Shown here piece by piece: positions 42,359 to 50,655 of a DNA stretch of 64,000 bases; position 1 is the stretch's first letter, and every line of letters starts with the position of its first letter. The position numbers were made by a program, and so were the translations under genes. The notes below the pieces were generated by a model that was given only the letters and a program-made list of their open reading frames with translations, was not told where the DNA came from and ran no database searches. Origin of the DNA: Spongiactinospora sp. TRM90649. GTDB lineage: Bacteria > Actinomycetota > Actinomycetes > Streptosporangiales > Streptosporangiaceae. The stretch lies in assembly GCF_029382225.1 (NCBI RefSeq), contig NZ_JARLTC010000005.1, positions 124,001-188,000 of the forward strand. The letters are read 5' to 3'.

Positions 42359-42687
42359 CGGAAGGCCCCTTCACGCCAGGCGTAGACCACCCCGGCCATG
42401 AGCAGGCCGAGGAACACGAACATCTCCACGACGGCGGTGGTCCCGACCTCGGCCACCACGAGGGCCCAGGGGTACATGAAGACCATTTCCATCTCGAAGG
42501 CGAGGAAGACCAGCGAGGCGGCGTAGTAGCGCACGTGGTAGCGGGACAGCGCCTGCTCCGCGGGTCGCCCCCCGGACAGGTACGGCCACACCCCGAGCGG
42601 CCCGGGGCCGGGCGCGACCGCGTACACCCCGGCCATTCCCACCCCGAGCAGGGCGAGAACGACGATCACCGCCACGGCCGCTTCCAT
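42349..42687 (-). CDS. nuoA: NADH-quinone oxidoreductase subunit A
   Basis: The 112-residue, three-helix protein has RYHVRYYAASLVFLAFEMEM and VFMYPWALV, the NuoA signature with the conserved Glu pair. ATG 42687 is chosen because the first helix begins there and GGGGGGAA lies upstream; an earlier ATG at 42753 would add 22 residues. First gene of the operon; overlaps the next by ten bases. Confidence 0.86.
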   Translation of the reverse strand: MEAAVAVIVVLALLGVGMAGVYAVAPGPGPLGVWPYLSGGRPAEQALSRYHVRYYAASLVFLAFEMEMVFMYPWALVVAEVGTTAVVEMFVFLGLLMAGVVYAWREGAFRWS

Positions 42688-42783
42688 GAGTGCGGTCGTT
42701 CCCCCCGCGAAAAATCGCAACCGCACCCCTGCCCCAACAAACCCCCAGGTCAATGCCCGGTGCGCGCGTGGGGGCGCCGGGAG

Positions 42784-43359
42784 TCAGGGCTTGGCGAGGT
42801 GGGTTAGGGCGGTTAGGCCCTCTATGAGGTCTTCGGGGGTCGGGGCGCGTTCGGGGTCGGTCAGCCACTGGACGAGGGCGCCGGTCAGGAGGGCCGTCTG
42901 GACGGCCCCGATGGTGCGGGTGGCCTGGTCAGGGACGGTGGCCTCGTCGGTGCCGGTCAGGGCGGCGGCGAAGGCGCGGCGGGTGCGGTGTCCGCGGTCG
43001 GCGTCCTCGGTGCGGAGGTCGGGTGAGTGGGCGGCCTCCAGCCATGCCTCGACGGTCGCGGTCCACAGGTCGGGGTGTTCGCGGACGCTCTCCGCGAGTT
43101 CCCGCCACATGGCCAGCAGGCCATCGGGCGAGCCCGACCGGCGGTAGGCGGCGAAGGCCCTGGCGTACTCGCCGTCCAGTTCGTCGATCGTCTGGGAGAG
43201 GGCGGCGTTGAGCAGGGCCTCGCGGGAGCCGAAGTGGTAGCCGATGGCCGCCATGCTGACCCCGGCCGCTGCCGCGATGTCGCGCACGGTGGTGCGGCCG
43301 TAGCCCTTCTCCGCGAGGCATTGGCGCGCACCGGCCAGCAGGTCTTCCCGGTTCCCCAT
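42784..43359 (-). CDS. TetR-family regulator
   Basis: The 191-residue protein has the helix-turn-helix LAGARQCLAEKGYGRTTVRD, IAAAAGVSMAAIGYHFGSRE, then a helical ligand domain ending TALLTGALVQWLTDPERAP. It lies 96 bases upstream of nuoA on the same strand and may control the partial nuo operon, though no operator is evident. Confidence 0.85.
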   Translation of the reverse strand: MGNREDLLAGARQCLAEKGYGRTTVRDIAAAAGVSMAAIGYHFGSREALLNAALSQTIDELDGEYARAFAAYRRSGSPDGLLAMWRELAESVREHPDLWTATVEAWLEAAHSPDLRTEDADRGHRTRRAFAAALTGTDEATVPDQATRTIGAVQTALLTGALVQWLTDPERAPTPEDLIEGLTALTHLAKP

Positions 43360-43427
43360 GGCCGCATCCTAGCGGCTGGTTGGGCGGACGCCTTGCGCGT
43401 CCGCGCAAGGCCGGCCCCCGCGTAAGG

Positions 43428-43640
43428 TCAGCCGCCCGCGCGTTCGTGGCGCCGGGCGCGGGCCCGCCGTACCACGAAGGTCACCGCGCCGCCCGCGACC
43501 GCGGTGAACAGCGGCAGGTATCTGATCCCGCCCGCGTCGCCCGACAGCGCCAGCGTCACCACCGCCACCACCTCGGACACCACGATCCCCAGGATGAACC
43601 CGCCGATGAACCCCGCCAGGACCACACCGAACGTCCGCAT
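43428..43640 (-). CDS. DUF5957-type small membrane protein
   Basis: The 70-residue product has two membrane helices: TFGVVLAGFIGGFILGIVVS and LPLFTAVAGGAVTFVV, with a short loop and a basic C-terminus (RRARARRHERAGG). The first helix with GGFxxGIxxSE is the DUF5957 pattern. GGAGGGGCG lies directly before ATG 43640. Function unknown. Confidence 0.66.
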   Translation of the reverse strand: MRTFGVVLAGFIGGFILGIVVSEVVAVVTLALSGDAGGIRYLPLFTAVAGGAVTFVVRRARARRHERAGG

Positions 43641-43697
43641 CGCCCCTCCTCCGAGCACGTCACCGCCGCATCTATAGACAGCCTACATGTAGGCGAC

Positions 43698-45020
43698 CTA
43701 CTTATGGCGGCTTCGCACCCCGCGGATCGCCGCGAGGGCGGTGGCGGCGGTGATCCCCGCCCCCGCCGCGGCGGCCCAGCGCCGCTGGCGGGAGATCCGC
43801 CGGACCACCTCGACGTACGGCACGGTGCTGAAGGAGACCAGTTCGTACTGGGAGACGAAGCGGCCGGGCAGCAGGCGCTCCAGCGCGTGCTCCGCCCGCT
43901 TGCGGGCCAGGAACATCCGCGACCCCACCTTGTCCCGCATCTCCACGAAGTTGGCCCGCGCCAGATCGGCGATGGTGTCGGCGTTGCGCTTGCGCCGCGC
44001 CTGGTACAGCGGCAGCGCCGCCGCGAAGTCGTCGCCGGTCTCGGCGAGGCACCGGTCCAGTTCCACGCAGTCCTCGAAGCCGCAGTTGGCCCCCTGCCCG
44101 TAGAAGGGGAGGATGGCGTGGGCGGCGTCGCCCGCCAGCGCGGTGACCGCCGACGCTCCGGTCACCACCCACGGGGCGCACCGGATGGTGACCAGGTGGC
44201 CGGTCGGGTTGCGCAGGTAGTCCCCGGCCAGGCCCGGCATCAGCGCCAGCGCGTCGGGGTAGCGACCGGCGAACAGCCCGGTGACGTCCTCGGCCGTGGT
44301 GAGCCGCTCGAAGTCGGCCTTCGGCCAGAACAGCGTGCAGGTGAACGAGCGGTCCGGGTTGGGCAGGGCGATCATCATGGACCGCCCGCGCGGCCAGATG
44401 TGCAGGGCCCCGGGGTCCATCGCGAAATCGCCGTCCGCGCGCGGCGGGATGGTCAGCTCCTTGTAGCCGTAGTCGAGGAACTCCTGGGCGAGGTCGAAGC
44501 CGGGCAGGGACTGCAGCGCGCCGCGCACCGCGCTGAACGCGCCGTCCGCCCCGATGATCACCCGCGCCTCTTCGGTGACCGTGCCCTCCGGGGTGTCGAA
44601 CACCATCCGGCCCGTGTCCACGTCCAGGGTGAGCAGGCGGTGGCGGAAGCACAGCCGGACGCCGGGCAGCCCGGCCGCCGCGTCCAGCAGCGTCCGGTTG
44701 AGGTCGCCGCGGCCGATCGAGTTGATCGCGCGCCTGCCGTCCGCGCTGTAGGGCTGGAAGGTCAGCCCGCCGCCGACGTCGTGCATCATCCGCCCGGGCA
44801 TCGGCAGCGCCTCGGCCAGCACCGCGCCGGATAGGTCCACGCGCCGCAGCGCGTCCAGGCCGCGCTCGGAGAGCGCCAGGTTGATCGACCGGCCGCGCTC
44901 GGCCCCGGACCCGCGCGGGTCGGGCCGCCGCTCGTACAGGGTCACCGGGTGGCCCCGGCGGGCGAGAAAGCACGCGAGCAGGCAGCCGACGAGCCCGGCG
45001 CCGACGATCGAGACCTCCAC
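43698..45020 (-). CDS. kmo: Kynurenine 3-monooxygenase
   Basis: The 440-residue flavoprotein starts EVSIVGAGLVGCLLACFLAR (FAD-binding GxGxxG). It has SINLALSERGLDALRRVDL and MPGRMMHD as in KMO, the DG motif IIGADGAFSAVRGAL, GYKELTIPP, and the GD motif AGDAAHAILPFYGQGANCGF, with EDC at 9-12 o'clock of the flavin. A C-terminal basic/hydrophobic segment resembles the membrane anchor of KMO. It hydroxylates kynurenine with NADPH and O2. No other full kynurenine-pathway gene is in the window; an MFS transporter and fragments lie upstream in the same direction. Confidence 0.88.
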   Translation of the reverse strand: MEVSIVGAGLVGCLLACFLARRGHPVTLYERRPDPRGSGAERGRSINLALSERGLDALRRVDLSGAVLAEALPMPGRMMHDVGGGLTFQPYSADGRRAINSIGRGDLNRTLLDAAAGLPGVRLCFRHRLLTLDVDTGRMVFDTPEGTVTEEARVIIGADGAFSAVRGALQSLPGFDLAQEFLDYGYKELTIPPRADGDFAMDPGALHIWPRGRSMMIALPNPDRSFTCTLFWPKADFERLTTAEDVTGLFAGRYPDALALMPGLAGDYLRNPTGHLVTIRCAPWVVTGASAVTALAGDAAHAILPFYGQGANCGFEDCVELDRCLAETGDDFAAALPLYQARRKRNADTIADLARANFVEMRDKVGSRMFLARKRAEHALERLLPGRFVSQYELVSFSTVPYVEVVRRISRQRRWAAAAGAGITAATALAAIRGVRSRHK

Positions 45021-45029
45021 TGAGCGCTC

Positions 45030-45220
45030 CTAACGCAGGGGGTTTTCACCGTCGTATGACGGTGTGCCCGCGAAGTCCAGGCCCGGCCACCGGGCGGGCC
45101 GCGTCGGCGGGTCTGCGCGCCTCCCCACGCCGGGGTTCTGCGCGGCGGCGCGGGCGTGCGCAGTTCGCCCCACTGGTCGGGGTGCCCGCCGTACGGCAGG
45201 CGCGGCCCCGGCTCGCCCAT
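45030..45220 (-). pseudogene. Short remnant, hydrolase-like N-terminus then another C-terminal tail
   Basis: From an ATG at 45220 (overlapping the upstream stop as ATGA) the frame reads MGEPGPRLPYGGHPDQWGEL and RTP. This resembles the N-terminus of alpha/beta hydrolases of the kynurenine-formamidase kind (YGxHPxQxGEL). A second frame ends GLDFAGTPSYDGENPLR just before kmo. The catalytic middle of any hydrolase is missing, so I treat this as a deletion remnant. The family guess rests on one motif. Confidence 0.35.
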
Positions 45221-45435
45221 CAGGCACCGGACGGCCGGCTCCGGCCCGGCAGCGCGACCAGCGCCGCCGACGTGTCGATGGCGGCGGCGTTCAGCCGCGC
45301 GCGCAGCCCGGACGCGTCGCCCACGGCCACGACCCGGCCGCTCGCGCCCGGCCGGGCCAGCTCGCGTCCGGCGATCTCCTCCATCAGGCCGGGGTCGCCG
45401 GTCAGCCCGGGCCCGATCACCACGGTGACGCGCAT
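45220..45435 (-). CDS. Short ORF, resembles part of a type II dehydroquinase-like protein
   Basis: The 71-residue product begins MRVTVVIGPGLTGDPGLMEE and continues ASGLRARLNAAAIDTSAALV then ALPG. This loosely follows type II 3-dehydroquinate dehydratase (MRIxVINGPNL...LNxAxxDADALVxNPG), but the C-terminal half is absent and the active-site Tyr is not seen. It starts 11 bases after the MFS stop and overlaps the following remnant by an ATGA. It could be a truncated gene or a small protein of its own. Confidence 0.4.
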   Translation of the reverse strand: MRVTVVIGPGLTGDPGLMEEIAGRELARPGASGRVVAVGDASGLRARLNAAAIDTSAALVALPGRSRPSGA

Positions 45436-45446
45436 CGCGCAGGCCC

Positions 45447-46748
45447 TCAGGCCGCGCCGACGTGACCGACCGCGGCCGGTCGCCGCCATCGGCCCCTGAA
45501 CCCGGCGATCGCCCCCAGGAAGACGAGCTGCCCGGCCAGGGCCACCAGCAGCCACGCGGCCCAGCCGCCCAGTCCCACCACCTGCGGCGCGACCAGCAGC
45601 ATCAGCACGATCATGACGCGCACGGCCAGCCCCCACATGCCGAGCGCGGTGCCCTGCAGCCCCGCCCGGACGTCCTCGGCGTCCTCGGAGAAGTTGGCCA
45701 TCCACGGCACGTAGGCGACGCCCATGGCCACGAAAAGGACCGTGTAGACGATCGCGACGTGCAGCGCGTCGGGACCGTCGCCGATCAGCGCGATGTAGTA
45801 GGCCAGGGCCGCGGCGGTGGCCAGCGTGCCCGCAAGCGTGAACGGCTTGCGCAGCCGGGTGCGGTCCGACAGCCGCCCGACCGCGACGACGGTGAGCGCG
45901 TTGAGGACGACCCCGATCGCGACCACGCCGTTGGCCTGCGCGGTGTCCAGCGCGAAGGAGTCCACCATGATGGTCTGGCCGAAGAGGGTGAAGGTCCAGT
46001 AGAGCACCTGCCACGCCGTGTTGCCGAGGACGTGCCCCCACAGGTGCCCGTGGCGGAACAGCTCGCGCGCCCGCGCCACCCCTGTCCCGGACGGCTGCGG
46101 CGCGGCGGATTCGTCCTCCACGGTGAAGACGGCGGCGCGCAGCGCGGCGGACGGCTCGGCGATCCGCCAGGCGATCACCGCGCACAGCGCGAGCGAGACC
46201 ACGCCCATCAGGATCGCCTGCGACTGCCAGGCGTTGCCGAACAGCGGCAGCGTCAGCCCGGCGAGCGCCGAGGCGAGGAAGGACGCGCCCACCGCGCCCC
46301 AGGTCCAGAAGCCGAACGCCTGGGCGCGGCCCATCCGGGGGGAGAAGTCGCGGACCAGGCTCGCGGTGATCGTGACTCCCGCGCCCTCGATGAACAACAT
46401 CAGGCAGCGCACCCAGAACAGCATGGCCACCGAGTCCACGGCGGCGAGCAGGAAGTTGCAGGCGGCGGTGATCGTGAGGGTGGGCACCAGCAGCACGACC
46501 CGCCCCCACCGGTCGCTCAGGACGCCGCCGACGCCCGCCGACAACCCGCCCACCAGCACCGAGGTCGCCGCGATGAGGCCGTAGGCCGACAGCGACATGT
46601 CCAGGTCCTCGCGCAGCAGCGGCAGGATCGTGGCGATGGTGGTCTCGAAGTTGGCGACCAGGCAGGCCAGGACCGCGATCGCCAGCAGCCGGATCCTCCG
46701 GGCCCCGGTCGGATACGTCGTCAGCTCGCGGACATAGAACGGCTTCAC
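45447..46748 (-). CDS. MFS transporter
   Basis: The 433-residue protein has 12 helices. The loop-2/3 motif GGVLSDRWGRVVLL identifies the major facilitator superfamily, and the second half has VGRLSDRTRLRKPF. The GTG start at 46748 follows GAGGATGCGGTGAG; the preceding in-frame sequence is not MFS-like. Placed in one direction with the kmo gene, it may carry a tryptophan-pathway compound, but that is only context. Confidence 0.8.
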   Translation of the reverse strand: MKPFYVRELTTYPTGARRIRLLAIAVLACLVANFETTIATILPLLREDLDMSLSAYGLIAATSVLVGGLSAGVGGVLSDRWGRVVLLVPTLTITAACNFLLAAVDSVAMLFWVRCLMLFIEGAGVTITASLVRDFSPRMGRAQAFGFWTWGAVGASFLASALAGLTLPLFGNAWQSQAILMGVVSLALCAVIAWRIAEPSAALRAAVFTVEDESAAPQPSGTGVARARELFRHGHLWGHVLGNTAWQVLYWTFTLFGQTIMVDSFALDTAQANGVVAIGVVLNALTVVAVGRLSDRTRLRKPFTLAGTLATAAALAYYIALIGDGPDALHVAIVYTVLFVAMGVAYVPWMANFSEDAEDVRAGLQGTALGMWGLAVRVMIVLMLLVAPQVVGLGGWAAWLLVALAGQLVFLGAIAGFRGRWRRPAAVGHVGAA

Positions 46749-46868
46749 GGTCTCACCGCATCCTCGCTCGGCCCCCCGGGCGACGCCATTGAAGTGTGTT
46801 CTAGAACGCGCTTCTTGGGGGCAAACGATGCTCTGGATCAACGTCCGTGTCAACGCCCGCCCCCGTAG

Positions 46869-48335
46869 TCAGGGGGAGGACTCCGCCGCCGCCGGATCGA
46901 TCCTGCGCCGGGGCAGCACGAAGATCGCCAGCAGCCCGAGCACCCCGACACCGATCATGACCAGGAAGACCTGGTGCACGGCGCCGGCCAGTGCGGTTTT
47001 GATCATCTCGACCTGCGGGCCGTCCGCGCCGCCGTTCAGGGCGCGGGCCGCCTCGTCCACCGAGCCCGCCCGGCCGCCGAGTTCCCGCGCCAGGGCGGCG
47101 TTGGCGACGGCGGCGAACACGGCGGTGCCGAGCGCACCGCCGGTGATGCGGAAGAAGATCACGCCGCCGGTCACGACGCCCCGGCGGTCGTAGCCGACCT
47201 GCGACTGCGCGGCGACCAGCATGGACACCGAGATCAGCCCCAGCCCGCCCCCGTTGACGAACGAGCACAGCCCGGCGTAGAGGACCGACGAGGAGGGTGA
47301 GAGCATCGCGAACATCACGCCGGAGACCAGCAGCAGGACGATCCCGGCAAGGGCGGTGTCGCGGAAGCCGAAGCGCAGGTACAGGCGCGCGGCGAAGGAC
47401 GCGGCGAGCGGCCAGCTCATCGACTGCACGGCCAGCGCGAACCCGGCCGCGACGGCGCTCGCCCCGAGTACCCCCTGGGCGAACGTGGGCAGGTAGACGG
47501 TCGGCGCGATCAGCGCCATGCCGACCACGGCGCTGCCCAGGAACGAGCCGAGCAGCATCCGGTCGCGCCAGATCCACGGCGGGATCAGCGGCTCGGCCGC
47601 GCGCCGCTCCCACCAGGCGAACGCGGCCACGAGGATCAGCCCGCAGCCGATCAGCCACCAGGCGCCGAACTGGAGGCCGAGCATGATCGTGACGACCGCT
47701 CCGGCGAGCAGCAGCGTGCCCGATATGTCCAGGCGGCTGGAGCCGGACCCGCGCACGCCCGGTTCGCGCAGCCAGACCCCGATGACCACCAGTGCCGCCG
47801 CGCCGACGGGCAGGTTGAGCCAGAAGATCCAGCGCCAGGAGGCGTACTCGGAGAGCAGCCCGCCGAGCGCGGGGCCGACCAGCGCGGACACGCCCCACAC
47901 CGTGGACAGCCAGGCGGAGATGCGCCCGCGTTCGGCGATCGGGTAGAGGTCTCCGGCGACGGTCTGCGTGACGGACTGCACCGCCCCGGCACCGATGCCC
48001 TGGATCGCGCGGGCCACGATCAGCATCGGCATGCTCCAGGAGACCGCGGCCAGCAGTGATCCGGCCAGGAAGGCCACGATCCCGGCGATCAGCATGGGCT
48101 TGCGGCCGTAGACGTCGGCGAGCCTGCCGTAGATCGGCGTGCAGACCGCCTGCGTCAGCATGTAGGCGGCGATCACCCAGGGGAAGAGCGAGAAGGAGCC
48201 GAGGTCCCGCACCAGGGCGGGGACCGCGGTGGCGACGATGGTCTGGTCCATGGCGGCGAGCGCCATGGTGAGCATGAGCCCGGCGACGACCGGGCCGCGG
48301 CGGCTCGTCACCGGACGGCGCGCCCGTGGCACCAC
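46869..48335 (-). CDS. DHA2-family (14-TM) MFS drug exporter
   Basis: The protein (about 488 residues from the chosen start) has AAMDQTIVATAVPALVRDLG, IYGRLADVYGRKPMLI (MFS motif A), and QGIGAGAVQSVTQTVAGDLY, SEYASWRWIFWLNLPVGAAA: the EmrB/QacA-like signature. The start is uncertain: GTG codons at 48335 and 48311 are possible, and an ATG at 48419 would add a Gly-rich, unlikely head. A strong GGGGGAGG with an ATG at 48381 is in another frame. Confidence 0.82.
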   Translation of the reverse strand: MVPRARRPVTSRRGPVVAGLMLTMALAAMDQTIVATAVPALVRDLGSFSLFPWVIAAYMLTQAVCTPIYGRLADVYGRKPMLIAGIVAFLAGSLLAAVSWSMPMLIVARAIQGIGAGAVQSVTQTVAGDLYPIAERGRISAWLSTVWGVSALVGPALGGLLSEYASWRWIFWLNLPVGAAALVVIGVWLREPGVRGSGSSRLDISGTLLLAGAVVTIMLGLQFGAWWLIGCGLILVAAFAWWERRAAEPLIPPWIWRDRMLLGSFLGSAVVGMALIAPTVYLPTFAQGVLGASAVAAGFALAVQSMSWPLAASFAARLYLRFGFRDTALAGIVLLLVSGVMFAMLSPSSSVLYAGLCSFVNGGGLGLISVSMLVAAQSQVGYDRRGVVTGGVIFFRITGGALGTAVFAAVANAALARELGGRAGSVDEAARALNGGADGPQVEMIKTALAGAVHQVFLVMIGVGVLGLLAIFVLPRRRIDPAAAESSP

Positions 48336-48510
48336 CGCCGGAGCGAACGTTCCCCGCCGGATCCGGCCTCCGGCACCAGCATGACGACCTCCCCCGAAAC
48401 TACCGTCAATCCATACCACACCCCATATGTGGGGATATAAGGCGGCATATTTTGATTCACTGGGACCCGCCTATGGCACTGTGGTCCCAAGAGGCGTTAG
48501 CGTCTGCCCC

Positions 48511-49074
48511 ATGCGCGGCGTTGAGATCATCGGAGAACGGCTGCGGCTGCGCGAGGTGGACCCCGGGGACATCGACGCCCTGCTCGGCGTCTACGGCGAC
48601 CCCGCCGCCACAGAGCACCTGCCGTTCGACCCCAAGAGCCGGGACGAGGTCATCGGGATCGTCGAGGAGGCGCTCGCCGCGGCCGAGGCCGAACCCCGGT
48701 TCCTCTACCTGCTCGCCGTCGTCGAGGTGGACACCGGACAGGTCATCGGGGTGGCCAGGATCAGGATCGAGGCCGACCACCCGCACAGCGCCGAGATCGG
48801 CCTCGGCCTGCGCCCGGACCACTGGGGCCGCGGCATGGGCACCGACCTGGTCCGCCTGGTGCTGCGGCTCGGCTTCGGACGGCTCGGCCTGCACCGGATC
48901 TGGGGCGCCCGCTCCCCCGCCAACACCGCCGCCCAGCTCGCCATGCTCGTCGCCGGGATGGTCGAGGAAGGCCGCATCCGGCACCACGTCAGGGCCAAGG
49001 GACAGTGGCGCGATTCGGTCGTGCACTCCGCCCTGGAGGGCGAGTGGGAGGGACGTCGCTCGCTGGGTAGGTGA
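48511..49074 (+). CDS. GNAT-family N-acetyltransferase (RimJ/RimL type)
   Basis: The 187-residue protein begins VEIIGERLRLREVDPGDIDA and has the acetyl-CoA loop GLGLRPDHWGRGMGTDLVRL (RxxGxG/A), then FGRLGLHRIWGARSPANTAA, the typical RimJ/RimL continuation. The substrate, an amino group on a protein N-terminus or small molecule, is unknown. It lies next to and divergent from the DHA2 exporter. Confidence 0.84.
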   Translation: MRGVEIIGERLRLREVDPGDIDALLGVYGDPAATEHLPFDPKSRDEVIGIVEEALAAAEAEPRFLYLLAVVEVDTGQVIGVARIRIEADHPHSAEIGLGLRPDHWGRGMGTDLVRLVLRLGFGRLGLHRIWGARSPANTAAQLAMLVAGMVEEGRIRHHVRAKGQWRDSVVHSALEGEWEGRRSLGR

Positions 49075-49108
49075 CCATGGAACGTTGCACACCACGGGGG
49101 AAAGGTCT

Positions 49109-49519
49109 ATGACCATGCTTTACGGCAAGGAACACGTCGAGCGCTACCAGCAGACCGACGGTGCGGAGGGGCACGACTGGAACGGCACGACCACCCTCCT
49201 GCTCACCACGACCGGCCGCAAGTCAGGGCAGAAGCACACCACCCCGCTCATCTACCAGCGGCACGGCGACGACTACCTCGTGGTGGCCTCCAAGGGCGGC
49301 GCCGACGCACCGCCGCTGTGGTACCTGAACCTGGAGGCCGACCCCGAGGTGGAGGTGCAGGTCCTCGCCGACAGGTTCCCCGCGCGGGCGCGCACGGCCA
49401 CCCCCGAGGAGAAGCCGGAGATGTGGCGCACGATGGCGGCCACCTGGCCCGACTACGACGACTACCAGCGCAAGACCAGCAGGGAGATCCCGGTCGTCGT
49501 GCTCGAACGCGAGTCCTGA
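49109..49519 (+). CDS. Deazaflavin (F420)-dependent nitroreductase-family protein
   Basis: The 136-residue split-beta-barrel protein has TTTLLLTTTGRKSGQKHTTP, LIYQRHGDDYLVVASKGGAD, PPLWYLNLEADPEVEVQ. This is the Ddn/FGD-like family, which uses cofactor F420 or FMN to reduce quinones or nitro compounds. The start is the ATG behind GGGGGAAAGG. It is cytosolic or membrane-associated. Its substrate is unknown. Confidence 0.86.
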   Translation: MTMLYGKEHVERYQQTDGAEGHDWNGTTTLLLTTTGRKSGQKHTTPLIYQRHGDDYLVVASKGGADAPPLWYLNLEADPEVEVQVLADRFPARARTATPEEKPEMWRTMAATWPDYDDYQRKTSREIPVVVLERES

Positions 49520-49593
49520 AGCCCGCTCGGGCCGCTTCGTGCCTGTCGGCTGTGAGGGGGCGGACTTCGCCATGATCTGGTAGGTATGTGCGG

Positions 49594-50655
49594 ATGAGGC
49601 GAGTGAACCCCTTGGTGATGGCCATGGCCGTCGTACCGCTCGTGGCCGCCTGTGCCCCCGCGACGGCGGGCGGCGGCCCGGCCGCGGGAGGCGCGATCCC
49701 CTCGGCCGGGGACCCGCGCCCGGTCGAGAGCACGGCGCAGAGCCCAGTGGAGAGCCCAGTGGAAACCGCCACCGGGCGGTCGCCCGCGACCGGCGGAGCG
49801 CCCACGGCGAAACGGGCGCCGAAGCCGAAGGTCCCGCGTGGCACGACCGCCGGATACGTGGTCTTCGACCGCACCACCGGCAAGGTCACCGTGCAGCGCG
49901 AGGCGCACCGCAGGTTCCGGTCGGCGTCCGTGGTCAAGATCCTCATCGCGATCGACCTGCTGGAGTCGCGCGAGACGGTCACCCGTGGCGACCGCGCGCT
50001 GCTGTCCGGCATGCTCCGGGCCAGCGACGACGACGCGGCCACTATCTTCTGGCGGCGCGGCGGGGAACGGCGGATCATCCAGCGGATGGTCAAGCGGGCA
50101 GGGCTGAAGGACACGCTCCCGCCGCCCGCCGACAAGCCCGGCTTCTGGGGCTACACCTCGATCAGCGCGTCCGACATCGCCACGACCTACCGATACCTGC
50201 TGGAGCGCGCCGAGCCGAGGGTGAGCTCGCTCATCCTCGGCCACCTGCGCAAGGCCGCCAAGTGCGGCGCGGACGGCTTCGACCAGTCGTTCGGCATCCC
50301 GAGCGCGGTGCCCCGGCCGTTCGCCGTCAAGCAGGGGTGGTCGGGCTTCGGCACCGTGCCGCCGGTCCGCTGTGTCAGCGGGACGGCGGGCGCGCCCGCG
50401 GGCGGCGTGCCGCTCGGCGGCGACGCATCCTCCATCGTGCCCGCCGCCGCCCCGGCCGCCGGGCTCGGCCCGATCGTGGTGCCCGACCTCGGCCGTCCGG
50501 TGCTGCACACGACCGGCCTGGCGGGCAAGCAGGAGCGCCTGATCATGGTGCTGCTGACCGCCCACCCGTCCGGCACCTCGTGGCGTGAGTCGGTGCGGCG
50601 CACGACCTCGCTGGCCGGTCAGATCTACCGGGCCGGATCACCGCCGAGCCGTTAG
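49594..50655 (+). CDS. Class A beta-lactamase-fold lipoprotein (penicillin-binding/serine hydrolase)
   Basis: The 353-residue product has a lipobox LVAAC (C20), a Pro/Thr linker, and a beta-lactamase fold. Catalytic SVVK is at 112-115, SDDD at 144-147 stands for the SDN motif, and KQGW at about 246-249 replaces KTG. I see no omega-loop Glu166 equivalent, so efficient hydrolysis of beta-lactams is doubtful. A role in cell-wall sensing or low-activity peptidase is possible. Two starts (GTG 49588, ATG 49594) are equally near. The stop overlaps the convergent MBL gene by four bases. Confidence 0.74.
   Translation: MRRVNPLVMAMAVVPLVAACAPATAGGGPAAGGAIPSAGDPRPVESTAQSPVESPVETATGRSPATGGAPTAKRAPKPKVPRGTTAGYVVFDRTTGKVTVQREAHRRFRSASVVKILIAIDLLESRETVTRGDRALLSGMLRASDDDAATIFWRRGGERRIIQRMVKRAGLKDTLPPPADKPGFWGYTSISASDIATTYRYLLERAEPRVSSLILGHLRKAAKCGADGFDQSFGIPSAVPRPFAVKQGWSGFGTVPPVRCVSGTAGAPAGGVPLGGDASSIVPAAAPAAGLGPIVVPDLGRPVLHTTGLAGKQERLIMVLLTAHPSGTSWRESVRRTTSLAGQIYRAGSPPSR

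Noticed and set aside
45220..46509. Long minus-strand frame (429 codons) across the MFS gene
   Set aside because: Its upper part is an out-of-frame shadow of the MFS transporter; only the last 71 codons, from ATG 45435, are outside another gene.
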